Shown here piece by piece: positions 14,748-23,754 of a stretch of DNA of 33,764 bases. The DNA is from JBBREP01 sp036501845 (GTDB lineage Bacteria; Actinomycetota; Acidimicrobiia; IMCC26256; PALSA-610). Made by a program: the position numbers and the translations under genes. The notes under the pieces were generated by a model, which saw nothing but the letters and a program-made list of their open reading frames with translations, did not search any database and was not told the origin of the DNA. Position 1 is the first letter of the stretch. Every line of letters begins with the position of its first letter. The stretch is from positions 1 through 33,764 of the forward strand of contig DASXZO010000172.1 in NCBI GenBank assembly GCA_036501845.1, in the 5' to 3' direction.

Positions 14748-17590
14748 CCGCGGTCGACGAGCGGACGGCGAACACGCCGGCCGACACGCCGCCTACCAAG
14801 CACGCCGCCACGTGGTGTGCCGTCGTAATCGCGGGCCTCACGATCGTCGCGGCCATCGGAGCGCCGCTCGTGGGTCACGGCGTGTTCCTCGGCGTCGACA
14901 TCTTGCGCACCGTGGCGCCGTGGAACAGCCACGCATCATCGACCTTCGCATACGTGCACGGCCCGGTGAACGACACGGTCAACTTCTTCGCACCCGACCG
15001 CGAACTGCTGCGCACCGCGATCTTGTACGGCCACCGGATCCAGCTCTGGAATCCCTACGCGAGCGGCGGCACGCCGCTCGGCTCGGTGCCGAACGATGGC
15101 TTGCTCTCTCCGCTCGAGTGGCCGATGCTGCTCCTCGGCCCCGGTGTGGGTGCGGCCTGGTCAGCGCTGCTCCGGCTCTCGCTCGCGGCCTACGGCACGT
15201 TCGCGTTCACGCGTCGCATCGGTCTGTCGCCATTCGCGAGCATGTGTGCCGGGCTCGTGTACAGCATGAGTGGCTTCATCATCGTGTGGAGCAACTGGCC
15301 GCAAGCGAACATCGCGGCGTGGATCCCTGCGCTGTTCTATGCCGCCGACGTGGTCTGCGAACGGCGGCGCGCGACCGACATCGGTCTCCTGGCCGTCGTG
15401 GTGGCTGCGATCGTGCTCGAGGGATATCCGCCACTCGTGGTCATCACGGCGTACGTGCTCCTGCCCTTCCTCGCCGTGCGCATCTGGGTGCGCAGGCGCG
15501 CCGTCGACGACGGCGGAGTGCGACTGTGGCCACGCATCCGAGCCCGCCTTCCCGACCTCGCGCCGCTCGGGGCGGCAGTCGCACTCGGTATCGGCATCGC
15601 CGCCTTCCAGCTCGTGCCGTTCGGGCTGCGTCTCGGCGAGCTCAATCTCGCGTATCGCGTCACCGAGGTGAACGACAGCTCAGCGCCGGCCGGGCTCCTG
15701 ACGACCGCGTTCCCCTGGGCGATCGGGAACCCGGCCCGTATCACCGTGTTCACCTACTTCCAGGGCTTCTCGTTCATCGGTGCCGCGGCCATGGTGTTCG
15801 CGGCGATCGCGATCGCGCGTGGACCGCTCGCGGCCGTCGGGCGAGCTGTGTACTGGTATTGCATCGTCACACTCGCTGCCCTGGCGTTGCCGCTGTACGC
15901 CGGCACTCCAGGTGATGCGTTGCCATTTGGCAATCTCGCCAAGCGTGTGATGCGTGGCCTGCCGTTGATGGGCGAGGTTCCCGTCGACCGCCTGCGCGGT
16001 CCGTTCCTCTTCATCCTCACGTTGCTTGTCGGCATGGGAATCGAGCGCGTCGTGATGCCGGCAGCGGCGCGCCGCGCCTTCACACCACGCTCGGCCTACC
16101 GGCGCTGGTTGCGCGGCGCCGCGATCCTGGTCGTGTTGGTTGTCGCGGCGCTCGTGGCGCGGAGCGAGCATCACTTCTTTGCGATCACTCACGACGGCGG
16201 CTGGATCGTGGCCAACTCGGTGGTCGCTGTGTTGATCGGCCTGGGCGCGATCGCGGCGGCCGTGATCATCCGCCGGAGTCGAGGCGGACTCCGGCGCTGG
16301 GTGATGGTCGCCATCCCAGTGTTGCTCGCGATCGAAGCGCTCACCGTCACCGTCGACACGTACCCGCGGGTGGCGAACGCCGCGTATTTCCCGCCCGACG
16401 CCGCGATCACCTACCTCCAGCACCACCTCGGCCACGACCGGGTGGCCACAACTGGCGACGTACTCTTCCCGAGCGCCTCGTCGTATTACCGGCTGCGTAT
16501 GGTGAACGGGCACTCGTTCAGCCCCGATTCGTGGAACCAGCTCGTGTACGCAGTGTCGCCCACGTCACCGAGGCGTCCGAACATCACGGTGCTCGGCAGC
16601 GACCTCGCGTCGGCCCGATCACACGTGCTCGACCAGCTCGCCACGCGCTATCTCGTCACCGATCCGAAGGCGGCGCCGTTCGGTGTGGCCGACCTGGTGC
16701 GCAACGCACCGGCGACCACCTCGATCGATGCCGGCGCGACCTCCACCGGATCGATCGCCGGCGAGCCCGTGCGCGCCGTCGTGCTGCCCACGCGGTCGTC
16801 GTCCAGGTTCGACGGATCGCTCGACTCGATCGACGTGACGATGCGCGGCCCGAGCGGCGAGGTGCTGGCGCGTGGCGAGCGCCGAGTAACCGAGCGCGAC
16901 CTGTCGACGGCATTCTCGATTGTCCTCGCGGCCGACAGACTCCCGCCCACTGACGAACGCTGGAGCGTGGCGATCCAACTGCGTGGCGCGCCTGGTGACC
17001 ACCTCGACCTCGCCGCGACTGAAGCCGGCGAGCCTGCGATCGGCGTCATCCGACCTCAGAACGACGGTCTCACGGTCGCCTTCACCGACGCCGGCGCGGT
17101 CGTGTGGCAGCGCCTCCACGCACTCCCCCGCATCCGTTGGGCCAGCAACACCATCACCCAAACGAACCAGACTCGTCGCCTCGCCGACCTCGTGTACGGC
17201 GTGACGGCCAACACGGTGGTGCTGAACCAACCGGGGCCACGCGCCAGCGGTGCAACGGGCATGGTGCACACCACGCGAGACTCCGACGACGCAATCGACG
17301 TGACCGTCGACGCCCGAGGCGCCGGCTATGTGGTGGTGGCCGACGCACTTCAAGACGGATGGGACGCGACCGTCGACGGCCACGCAGCGTCACTGCGGCC
17401 CGCCGACAACGCGCTCGTGGCTGTGTGGGTGCCTGCTGGGCACCACACGATCGCGTTGCGCGCCCAACCGCGTGGCTGGCGCCTCGGGATCGCAATGACC
17501 GTGGTATCGCTCCTCGCGACGCTCGCGCTGTTCGGCTATGCCGCGGCGACCACGCACCGAAGGCGGCGCGCGATCAGCAGCGCGTCGTGA
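14744..17590 (+). CDS. YfhO-like giant polytopic membrane protein (second of tandem pair)
   Basis: This 948-residue protein is a paralogue of the preceding gene over its whole length. The same blocks occur in the same order: GVDILRTVAPW (50-60), DTVNFFAPDREL (77-88), NPYASGGTPLGS (103-114), YSMSGFIIVWSNWPQ, a middle multi-helix part, a beta-rich outer region and YVVVADALQDGWDATVDG before the last helix. Several stretches are still similar at DNA level. It probably acts in the same membrane complex, perhaps on a different donor or acceptor. ATG 14744 overlaps the previous stop, so the two are translationally coupled. The last 17 bases overlap the 3' end of the opposite-strand acyltransferase. 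The family match is good; enzymatic activity is inferred. Confidence 0.8.
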   Translation: MTAVDERTANTPADTPPTKHAATWCAVVIAGLTIVAAIGAPLVGHGVFLGVDILRTVAPWNSHASSTFAYVHGPVNDTVNFFAPDRELLRTAILYGHRIQLWNPYASGGTPLGSVPNDGLLSPLEWPMLLLGPGVGAAWSALLRLSLAAYGTFAFTRRIGLSPFASMCAGLVYSMSGFIIVWSNWPQANIAAWIPALFYAADVVCERRRATDIGLLAVVVAAIVLEGYPPLVVITAYVLLPFLAVRIWVRRRAVDDGGVRLWPRIRARLPDLAPLGAAVALGIGIAAFQLVPFGLRLGELNLAYRVTEVNDSSAPAGLLTTAFPWAIGNPARITVFTYFQGFSFIGAAAMVFAAIAIARGPLAAVGRAVYWYCIVTLAALALPLYAGTPGDALPFGNLAKRVMRGLPLMGEVPVDRLRGPFLFILTLLVGMGIERVVMPAAARRAFTPRSAYRRWLRGAAILVVLVVAALVARSEHHFFAITHDGGWIVANSVVAVLIGLGAIAAAVIIRRSRGGLRRWVMVAIPVLLAIEALTVTVDTYPRVANAAYFPPDAAITYLQHHLGHDRVATTGDVLFPSASSYYRLRMVNGHSFSPDSWNQLVYAVSPTSPRRPNITVLGSDLASARSHVLDQLATRYLVTDPKAAPFGVADLVRNAPATTSIDAGATSTGSIAGEPVRAVVLPTRSSSRFDGSLDSIDVTMRGPSGEVLARGERRVTERDLSTAFSIVLAADRLPPTDERWSVAIQLRGAPGDHLDLAATEAGEPAIGVIRPQNDGLTVAFTDAGAVVWQRLHALPRIRWASNTITQTNQTRRLADLVYGVTANTVVLNQPGPRASGATGMVHTTRDSDDAIDVTVDARGAGYVVVADALQDGWDATVDGHAASLRPADNALVAVWVPAGHHTIALRAQPRGWRLGIAMTVVSLLATLALFGYAAATTHRRRRAISSAS

Positions 17591-19808
17591 CGACCTTGCC
17601 CGCGAGCAACTGGGCGGCAAGGCGCACCGCCGCCGGATTTCCCGTCACCACCCAATCGGCTTCGGCGGCGTAGGTGACGGGAATCGTCGCCGAATGTTGG
17701 AACTCGCACGTCACCGCCACAGAGAGGCCGATGTAACGGGCCTTTGCGCGAGCCGTCCGATACACGCGTAACAAGAAGTTGTTACCGCGCTTGGCGCAGC
17801 TCACGGACGCGGCCGGGTTGATCGGATTCGACGCGCTGAGCGGCGCCGCGAACGAGCAGTACACGCCGCCAGCCGTGAGCTTGCTCACCAGGGAATCGGC
17901 TTCACTCGCCCGGCCGTGCGGCGCCGATTTCATCCCAGGGACCTGCGCGATGAGCCAACGACCGACGGCGCGGGCGCCCTCGATGGAAAAGTGCTCGCCG
18001 TCGGGCCGCATCACCTTGACGCTGCCGAGCGAAGCTTGAAACGTGCCACGCGGACAGAGGTATCCGCGGAGGTCGGGCGAGACGACGCGCGTGCGGTTGT
18101 CGGGCCTCGTCGCCACCTTGTGGAGCAATGAGTCCTCGATGTTCAGCCGCGCCACGTTGTCGACCGTCTGATCGCGTTCCTTGGCGGGCAGGAAGTTGCC
18201 GTGAATGCACGGTACGGTCGGGATCACCACTGTTGCGCCGGTCGAGCTGAGCGCGTCGATCGCAGCCTGGATCGACGACTCGTAGTACGAGGCGTAGGCC
18301 GCAGTTCCCGGCCGCAGCATCGGGCCGCTCGCCGTGACGCGCAGGTCGAGCGTCTCGAAGATGCCCGACACGAGCAACACGTACTTGGGGCGCTGCTGGG
18401 CCACGTACGCGCGCAACGGTCCGCAACTGATCGACGAGGTGTTGCCGTATGCCTCGATGATGCCCGGCAGGAAGCTGCAGCCCACGACCGTGCGGTTCGT
18501 GGCGGGTATGCCGACCTGTTGGAGCCCGGCTACGAGGCTCCGCGCGACGGAGTCGCCGACGACCATCACACCGCCCGTGCCCGGGCCGCCTGCGATCTGT
18601 TCGGTCGCGGGGACAGCGCTGGTGGTGGTGATGATGGCGATGACGAGGACGGTGGCGACGACCGGGACCGCGGCGAGCATCGCGAACGGTCGACCGAACC
18701 CGTAACGGATCGGCCGCTCGATCAGGCGATACGAACCGATCGCGACGACCATCGTGACCGCGACCCGCACACCGAACAACGCCAAGCCCGTGAGATGCAC
18801 CCGATCCGAATCGAGCACGACGAACAGCGGCCAGTGCCAGAGATACACGCCATAACTGATCAAACCCATCGCCCGCAACGGCCGCCACGACAACACCCAG
18901 AACACGACCCCGCGCTCGGGATGCACCGCCGCCGCGATCACCGCGGCCACACCAAGCCCGCACAACGCCAGGCCGCCCTCATAAAGCACCGGCGACGTGC
19001 CCGGCAACACCACCCACGCAACACCAACCCCCACGAACGCCGCCACCGCCACAACCTCGAGCGCCACCCGCGCGTGACGTCCCGACAACGGGCCGCGCCA
19101 TATCAACCACGCCGCCAACGCCGCACCGAACAAGATCGCCGACGCGCGCGTATCCGTCCCGTAATACACACGCGTCGCGCCCCACCAGCGATACGCGAAC
19201 TGCGCCCACACCACCGACCCGACCGCCAACCCGCAACACACCCCCAACACGCGGCGCGCCACATTCGAACCACGACCACGCGCCCGGACCACCAGCCAGA
19301 TCACCAACGGCCACACCACGTAGAACTGCTCCTCGATCGCGAGGCTCCACGTGTGATCCAACGGCGACGGCGACCGGAACAACGCGAAGTAATCATTCGA
19401 CGTCGCGATCTGATGCCAGTTCGCCACATACAACAACGTCGCGATCGCGTCACCACGAATCGTCGCCAACTCGCTCGGCTGCGCCCACACCCACGCATAC
19501 AACGCCACGAACCCCAACACACACGCCAACGCCGGCAACAACCGCCGCGCCCGACGCCCCCAGAACCGACCCAACGACACCCCACCCGACCCCGCCGCCT
19601 CCACCAACAACAACGACGTGATCAAAAACCCCGACAACACAAAAAACGCATCCACCCCCAAATACCCGCCCTGCAGGTAACCGCCATGGAACACCAACAC
19701 ACCCACCACAGCCAGCCCACGCAACCCATCCAACGCCGGCTCATGCACCAAACGCGCAGGACGCGACTCAACACCAGGGGCCAACCCCTCGTCCGCGCCA
19801 GTGGCCAC
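17574..19808 (-). CDS. OatA-type acyltransferase/SGNH fusion with extra C-terminal Cys domain
   Basis: This 744-residue membrane protein should acylate an extracellular glycan. Residues 24-400 are the acyltransferase-3 membrane domain (PALDGLRG 24-31, His41, FFVLSGFLIT 55-64, SLAIEEQFYVVWP 155-167). Residues 412-625 are an outer SGNH domain with GDS (418-420) and DGEHFS (603-608), so Ser420 and His606 are intact. After it comes a domain of about 110 residues with four cysteines (651, 671, 701, 744), not usual for OatA proteins. Codon use changes sharply: the membrane half is G/T-rich and almost free of A in places, while the SGNH half matches the neighbours. The start is GTG 19808. It is divergent from a second fusion of the same type. 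Confidence 0.9.
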   Translation of the reverse strand: MATGADEGLAPGVESRPARLVHEPALDGLRGLAVVGVLVFHGGYLQGGYLGVDAFFVLSGFLITSLLLVEAAGSGGVSLGRFWGRRARRLLPALACVLGFVALYAWVWAQPSELATIRGDAIATLLYVANWHQIATSNDYFALFRSPSPLDHTWSLAIEEQFYVVWPLVIWLVVRARGRGSNVARRVLGVCCGLAVGSVVWAQFAYRWWGATRVYYGTDTRASAILFGAALAAWLIWRGPLSGRHARVALEVVAVAAFVGVGVAWVVLPGTSPVLYEGGLALCGLGVAAVIAAAVHPERGVVFWVLSWRPLRAMGLISYGVYLWHWPLFVVLDSDRVHLTGLALFGVRVAVTMVVAIGSYRLIERPIRYGFGRPFAMLAAVPVVATVLVIAIITTTSAVPATEQIAGGPGTGGVMVVGDSVARSLVAGLQQVGIPATNRTVVGCSFLPGIIEAYGNTSSISCGPLRAYVAQQRPKYVLLVSGIFETLDLRVTASGPMLRPGTAAYASYYESSIQAAIDALSSTGATVVIPTVPCIHGNFLPAKERDQTVDNVARLNIEDSLLHKVATRPDNRTRVVSPDLRGYLCPRGTFQASLGSVKVMRPDGEHFSIEGARAVGRWLIAQVPGMKSAPHGRASEADSLVSKLTAGGVYCSFAAPLSASNPINPAASVSCAKRGNNFLLRVYRTARAKARYIGLSVAVTCEFQHSATIPVTYAAEADWVVTGNPAAVRLAAQLLAGKVVTTRC
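18765..19790 (-). other. Segment of atypical base composition (GT-rich coding strand)
   Basis: On the coding (minus) strand this stretch favours GGG, TTG, TTT, GTT and GTG codons, whereas the neighbours prefer GGC, CTC and GTC. In 19501-19560 the coding strand has 32 G, 17 T, 11 C and no A; in 19561-19620 it has only 2 A. The segment matches the membrane half of the acyltransferase and ends near its last helices. It also opens a long antisense frame that is not a real gene. Confidence 0.75.
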
Positions 19809-19945
19809 TACTTCGTCTACATCCGCCGTGCGCGCTCAGTCGCGCGAGACGCACACAGTAACGGCCGCCCGCCACGCCACGCCACGACGCGACGGCGACT
19901 CCGTCACCCGTCACACGATTGATCCTGAAAGACGTGCCACCTGCC
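19809..19945. other. Gap between two divergent acyltransferase genes
   Basis: The 137-base gap must hold promoters for both genes, but I find no convincing TAnnnT box at the usual spacing on either strand. It contains three tandem GCCAC copies (19871-19885) and short inverted repeats only. Confidence 0.4.
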
Positions 19946-21958
19946 ATGGACGGGGAATCTGAGAGATTGGCGCAGGTAACGTTTCCCGACCAGCTGGGAG
20001 CCAAGCGGAGTGGCGCCGGAGGCGTGGTGAGCGAGCGGAATTCGGGTTGGGCGTACCGACCGGCGCTCGACGGCGTGCGCGCGCTCGCAGTGACCGCCGT
20101 GATTCTCTACCACCTGAACTACGGCTGGATGCGCGGCGGATTCCTCGGCGTCGACACGTTCTTCGTGCTCTCGGGCTACCTCATCACCTCGTTGTTGCTC
20201 GTCGAGTGGGAATCGAAGCGCGCGATCCGATTGCTCGCCTTCTGGGGCCGGCGGGCTCGGCGCTTACTGCCCGCGTTGTTCCTGCTCCTCGCGGTGACTG
20301 CGGTCGCCGGCGCAGCGTGGACTTCGCGCCTCGAGCTCACCCGGCTACGAGGCGACGCGCTCTCCGGCCTTTTCTACGTGGCCAACTGGCGCTTCATCGC
20401 GTCGGGCCAGTCGTACTTCGACCAGTTCTCCGCGCCGTCTCCACTGCGCCATCTGTGGTCGCTCGCAATCGAAGAACAGTTCTATCTCGTGTGGCCGATC
20501 GTGGTGCTCACCACAATGCGCGTCGCGCGTCATCGGGCGCGTGCGCTCGCTGCGATCTGCATCGGTGGCATCATCGCTTCGGCCACGGCGATGGCGCTGC
20601 TGTACCACGCCGCTGATCCATCACGCGTGTACTACGGCACCGACACGCGCGCCCAGACCATCCTGGTGGGGGCCTTGCTCGCCGTGGCACTGCGGCATCA
20701 ACGCTTCGACGGCCGCGCCGTGCGCACGACCACGTGGATCGGAACCGCGTCCCTCGTCGGCGTCGTCCTGTGCTTCGCGCGAGTGTCGCAGACCTCCTGG
20801 GTCCTTTACCACGGCGGCTCGCTTCTGTTCGCGTGCCTCGTGGTGCCCGTGGTGGTGATGGCAGTCGGTCCCGCCGGCGGCCTCGCCGTACGGATCCTCA
20901 CCCTGGCGCCCCTGCGCTGGGTCGGGCGCGTGTCGTACGGCTTGTACCTCTGGCACTGGCCGATGATCGTGTGGCTCACGCCCGCGCGGGTGGGCTTCGG
21001 CGGTGTAGCCCTCGACGCGTTGCGCGTCGGCGCAGCGGTTGCCGCCGCGGCCGCTTCCTACTACCTCGTCGAACAGCCGATCCGCCACGCCTCGTTCGCA
21101 ACACTGCCGCGCCGGTTCGGGGCAATCACCACGGCAGCGCTGGTGGCTATCGCCCTGCTCGCCACCACGGCCGACGCGCAAGCGCAGCCGAGCTACTACC
21201 GAACTGGCAAGAGCGGCCCGCGTCGATGTACCCCAACTGCTTCCGAAACGAGCGCCTACGAAAGAGCGGTCGGAAACACTGGCGGCCGCGTCACCGCTCC
21301 ACGCTCGGCCCATCGCATCCTCGTCATCGGGGACTCAGTTGCGTGCAGCCTCTACCCCGCGCTCCGCGCGCTCACGAGCGGCACCAGCGTAACAGTGGGT
21401 AACGGAACCGTCGTGGGGTGTGGCATCACGGGCGACGACTACGACGAGCTCACCGGCACGTTCATTACCTGCCACGACTACGCAGGCGAGCTTCAACGCG
21501 CCGCCTACGCGCAAACACGCCCGGAGGTCGTCGTATGGTCGAGCACGTGGGAACGCACCGCGATTCGCGTCGACGGCAAGACGATACGACCAGAGTCACC
21601 AACGTGGCCCGTCGACCAACTGCATCGTGTAGACGCTGTGGTCCGCACACTCACCTCTGCCGGTGCGCGAGTTGTCATACTCACGCAACCGCCGTTTGGG
21701 GACGCCGCGGACCCGACCACTCACACGGCCACGGCCGGCTCCGAGGAGTTTTACCGGCTCAATGCGCTGCTAATCGAGTACGCCAAACGGCATCCGGCCA
21801 CGGTCAGCGTCGTCGATATGGCTGGGCGAGTCTGCCCGACCCGATGTATCCAGAAGGTCGGCGGCGCCGCCGTCCGTAGCGACGGCGCACATTTCTCTCC
21901 GACCGGGGCCGTCTGGGTCGCGCGCTGGATTCTGCCGCAGCTCACATCGAGCCGATGA
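19946..21958 (+). CDS. OatA-type acyltransferase/SGNH fusion
   Basis: This 670-residue protein has an N-terminal acyltransferase-3 membrane domain (RPALDGVRALAV, then His in LYHLNYG, FFVLSGYLIT, SLAIEEQFYLVWP, SYGLYLWHWP). A C-terminal outer SGNH domain follows with GDS (Ser464) and DGAHFS (His649), both catalytic residues present. It should transfer acyl groups to a glycan outside the membrane. It ends right after the SGNH domain, without the Cys-rich extension of its divergent neighbour. Codon use is like the rest of the window. ATG 19946 is my choice. GTG 20024 or 20027, just after a GGAGG, is a serious alternative that still keeps the whole membrane domain. The stop overlaps the next gene's start (ATGA). 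Confidence 0.9.
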   Translation: MDGESERLAQVTFPDQLGAKRSGAGGVVSERNSGWAYRPALDGVRALAVTAVILYHLNYGWMRGGFLGVDTFFVLSGYLITSLLLVEWESKRAIRLLAFWGRRARRLLPALFLLLAVTAVAGAAWTSRLELTRLRGDALSGLFYVANWRFIASGQSYFDQFSAPSPLRHLWSLAIEEQFYLVWPIVVLTTMRVARHRARALAAICIGGIIASATAMALLYHAADPSRVYYGTDTRAQTILVGALLAVALRHQRFDGRAVRTTTWIGTASLVGVVLCFARVSQTSWVLYHGGSLLFACLVVPVVVMAVGPAGGLAVRILTLAPLRWVGRVSYGLYLWHWPMIVWLTPARVGFGGVALDALRVGAAVAAAAASYYLVEQPIRHASFATLPRRFGAITTAALVAIALLATTADAQAQPSYYRTGKSGPRRCTPTASETSAYERAVGNTGGRVTAPRSAHRILVIGDSVACSLYPALRALTSGTSVTVGNGTVVGCGITGDDYDELTGTFITCHDYAGELQRAAYAQTRPEVVVWSSTWERTAIRVDGKTIRPESPTWPVDQLHRVDAVVRTLTSAGARVVILTQPPFGDAADPTTHTATAGSEEFYRLNALLIEYAKRHPATVSVVDMAGRVCPTRCIQKVGGAAVRSDGAHFSPTGAVWVARWILPQLTSSR

Positions 21959-23754
21959 GCGGCACCGTGCCGGACTCTGCCGTCGACGACGCGCCAGTCA
22001 GCGATAGCTCGGCAGGCTCCGAAGGCTTTGCACCACCGGTATCGCCGTCGCTGCTCGGCACGATCGCAGTGGTCGCGGTGCTCGGCTTTGCCGTGCCGCT
22101 GCTCGTTGCTCGGCACTACCACGCGCTCGGCGTGCCCCGCGGTGACGACTGGTCGTACCTGCGCGCGCTGTATCACTGGGTGGACACCGGGCACTTGAAC
22201 TTCAACCACTGGGTGTCGATGACGCTCGTGGGCCAGCTCGTGTTGGCTGCGCCGATCGCAATGGTTCGCGGCCACGACACTTCGTCGGTGCAGACCTTGA
22301 CCACGCTGCTGGGCGTCGTCGGGCTGCTGTCGAGCTACACGCTGGCCCGAGCGTGCGGCATCGGTCGCGGGGTGGCGACGTTCCTCACGGCCATCGTGAC
22401 CGCGGGGCCGCTGTTCGCGGTGCTGGCCGTGAGTTTCATGACCGACGTGCCCGCATTCGGCTGCTCACTGCTGTGCCTGGCGATCGGCGTGACCGCGCTG
22501 CGCCGTCGCCCCGTGTCATGGCCTCTCCTCCTCGCGAGCCTGGCCGTGGGGCTGTTGGCGTTCACGATCCGCGAGTACGGCGCGATCCCGCCGGTCGCGG
22601 TCGCGCTCACCGCGGCGTACGCGTTGCTTGTCGAACGGGACCGTCGTGGCCTGCGCCGCCTGCTGATCGCGGCGGCGATCGGGCTCGTCGCAGCGGCCGT
22701 CTTTTATGCCTGGTGGCGCACGATCCCCGATCCGAAGCCCTTCCCGCTCGGATTGCCAACGAGCCACGCGATCAGCACGGCCAACGTGAAGGGCGCGGGC
22801 ATGCTGCGCTTCGTCGGCTTCTGGCTACTGCCGGCGATCATGTTGGTGGGTCCGATCGCCATCGTGCGACGCGCATGGCGCGAGCACCGCTGGCTCACTC
22901 TCGTTGTCGGCGGCCTGACCGGCGCTTGGCTCGTTGCCACCGGCGTGAAGGAGCCGAGGAACGCGTTCACCGGCAACTACTTCATCCCTGAGGGCGCGCT
23001 CGGACAGGGGGTGGGGAGCGGCACCCGCCCGCGGCTGATCCCCCTGCACCTGTTCGAGGTGTTCGTTGCCGCGGGCACCGTGGGCGCCGTGGTCCTCGTG
23101 CTTGCGGCCGTGCCCGCGCTCGCACTGACATGGCGCGCGCTCCGTCGTCGCGATTTCCCTGCGCTCGCACCACCACAGCTCGCGTCGCTCGTGATTGTGC
23201 TCACCGTCTCGGGCTACACCGTGGGCTACGGCGTTGCCGCGCTTGCAGGCCTGCCGCTCTACGACCGCTACGTGTTGCCGGTCGTGCCGCTGACCGGGGT
23301 ACTCCTGCTGCGGCAACGGGTACCCCGATCCACTGTGCCGCCCAGTGCAGCGGCGCGTGAAGATCGAAATGATGATCGCTGGCGCGGCTGGCGGATCGCG
23401 CTTGCGGGCGTGGCTCTCGCGCTGCTGTGCGCGATCGGGCTCGACTATGCCGCCGACTCGGCGTCGTACGACGGCGTGCGGTGGCGCGTGTCGGAGGCCG
23501 CGGAACGGGCTGGCTGGGCGCCGCACCAGATCGGCGGCAACTTCGAGTGGGGCAACTTCTATTCGCCGAATCCAGGTACCGCGAACCGCACGCACCATGT
23601 GTGCGTGCTCGTGTCGGTCGGTGCGCACGCCGTGATCCGCAGCCGGGGCGACATCATTGCGACGGGCACGTACACACCGCCGTTCCGTCCCAGCGTCCCA
23701 GTGATCGCGTATCGCACTGCGCTTCCGTGCACCAAGGGCGCCGCGCAACGCTGA
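21955..23754 (+). CDS. GT-C-like polytopic membrane protein
   Basis: This 599-residue protein has about eleven hydrophobic helices. After helix 1 an outer loop begins with VPRGDDWSY (60-68). An acidic pair at this place is the hallmark of GT-C glycosyltransferases, which use polyprenyl-phosphate sugars. HLNFNHWVSMTL and FMTDVPAFG are further conserved blocks, shared with the partial gene at 32295. The last 100 residues form a small outer domain after the final helix. It is coupled by ATGA to the acyltransferase upstream, suggesting that sugar transfer and acylation go together. As annotated, its end overlaps the convergent gene by 101 bases, but see the frameshift at 23782-23810. The GT-C fold is likely; donor and acceptor are unknown. 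Confidence 0.75.
   Translation: MSGTVPDSAVDDAPVSDSSAGSEGFAPPVSPSLLGTIAVVAVLGFAVPLLVARHYHALGVPRGDDWSYLRALYHWVDTGHLNFNHWVSMTLVGQLVLAAPIAMVRGHDTSSVQTLTTLLGVVGLLSSYTLARACGIGRGVATFLTAIVTAGPLFAVLAVSFMTDVPAFGCSLLCLAIGVTALRRRPVSWPLLLASLAVGLLAFTIREYGAIPPVAVALTAAYALLVERDRRGLRRLLIAAAIGLVAAAVFYAWWRTIPDPKPFPLGLPTSHAISTANVKGAGMLRFVGFWLLPAIMLVGPIAIVRRAWREHRWLTLVVGGLTGAWLVATGVKEPRNAFTGNYFIPEGALGQGVGSGTRPRLIPLHLFEVFVAAGTVGAVVLVLAAVPALALTWRALRRRDFPALAPPQLASLVIVLTVSGYTVGYGVAALAGLPLYDRYVLPVVPLTGVLLLRQRVPRSTVPPSAAAREDRNDDRWRGWRIALAGVALALLCAIGLDYAADSASYDGVRWRVSEAAERAGWAPHQIGGNFEWGNFYSPNPGTANRTHHVCVLVSVGAHAVIRSRGDIIATGTYTPPFRPSVPVIAYRTALPCTKGAAQR

Noticed and set aside
19871..19885. Three tandem GCCAC copies as a possible satellite or CRISPR-like repeat
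   Set aside because: Too short and too few copies; no spacer structure anywhere in the window.
18201..19922. Long plus-strand open frame of over 570 codons opposite the acyltransferase
   Set aside because: Its product is low-complexity Arg/His/Gln/Pro-rich sequence caused by the T-poor plus strand. The minus strand encodes a clear acyltransferase with intact motifs.
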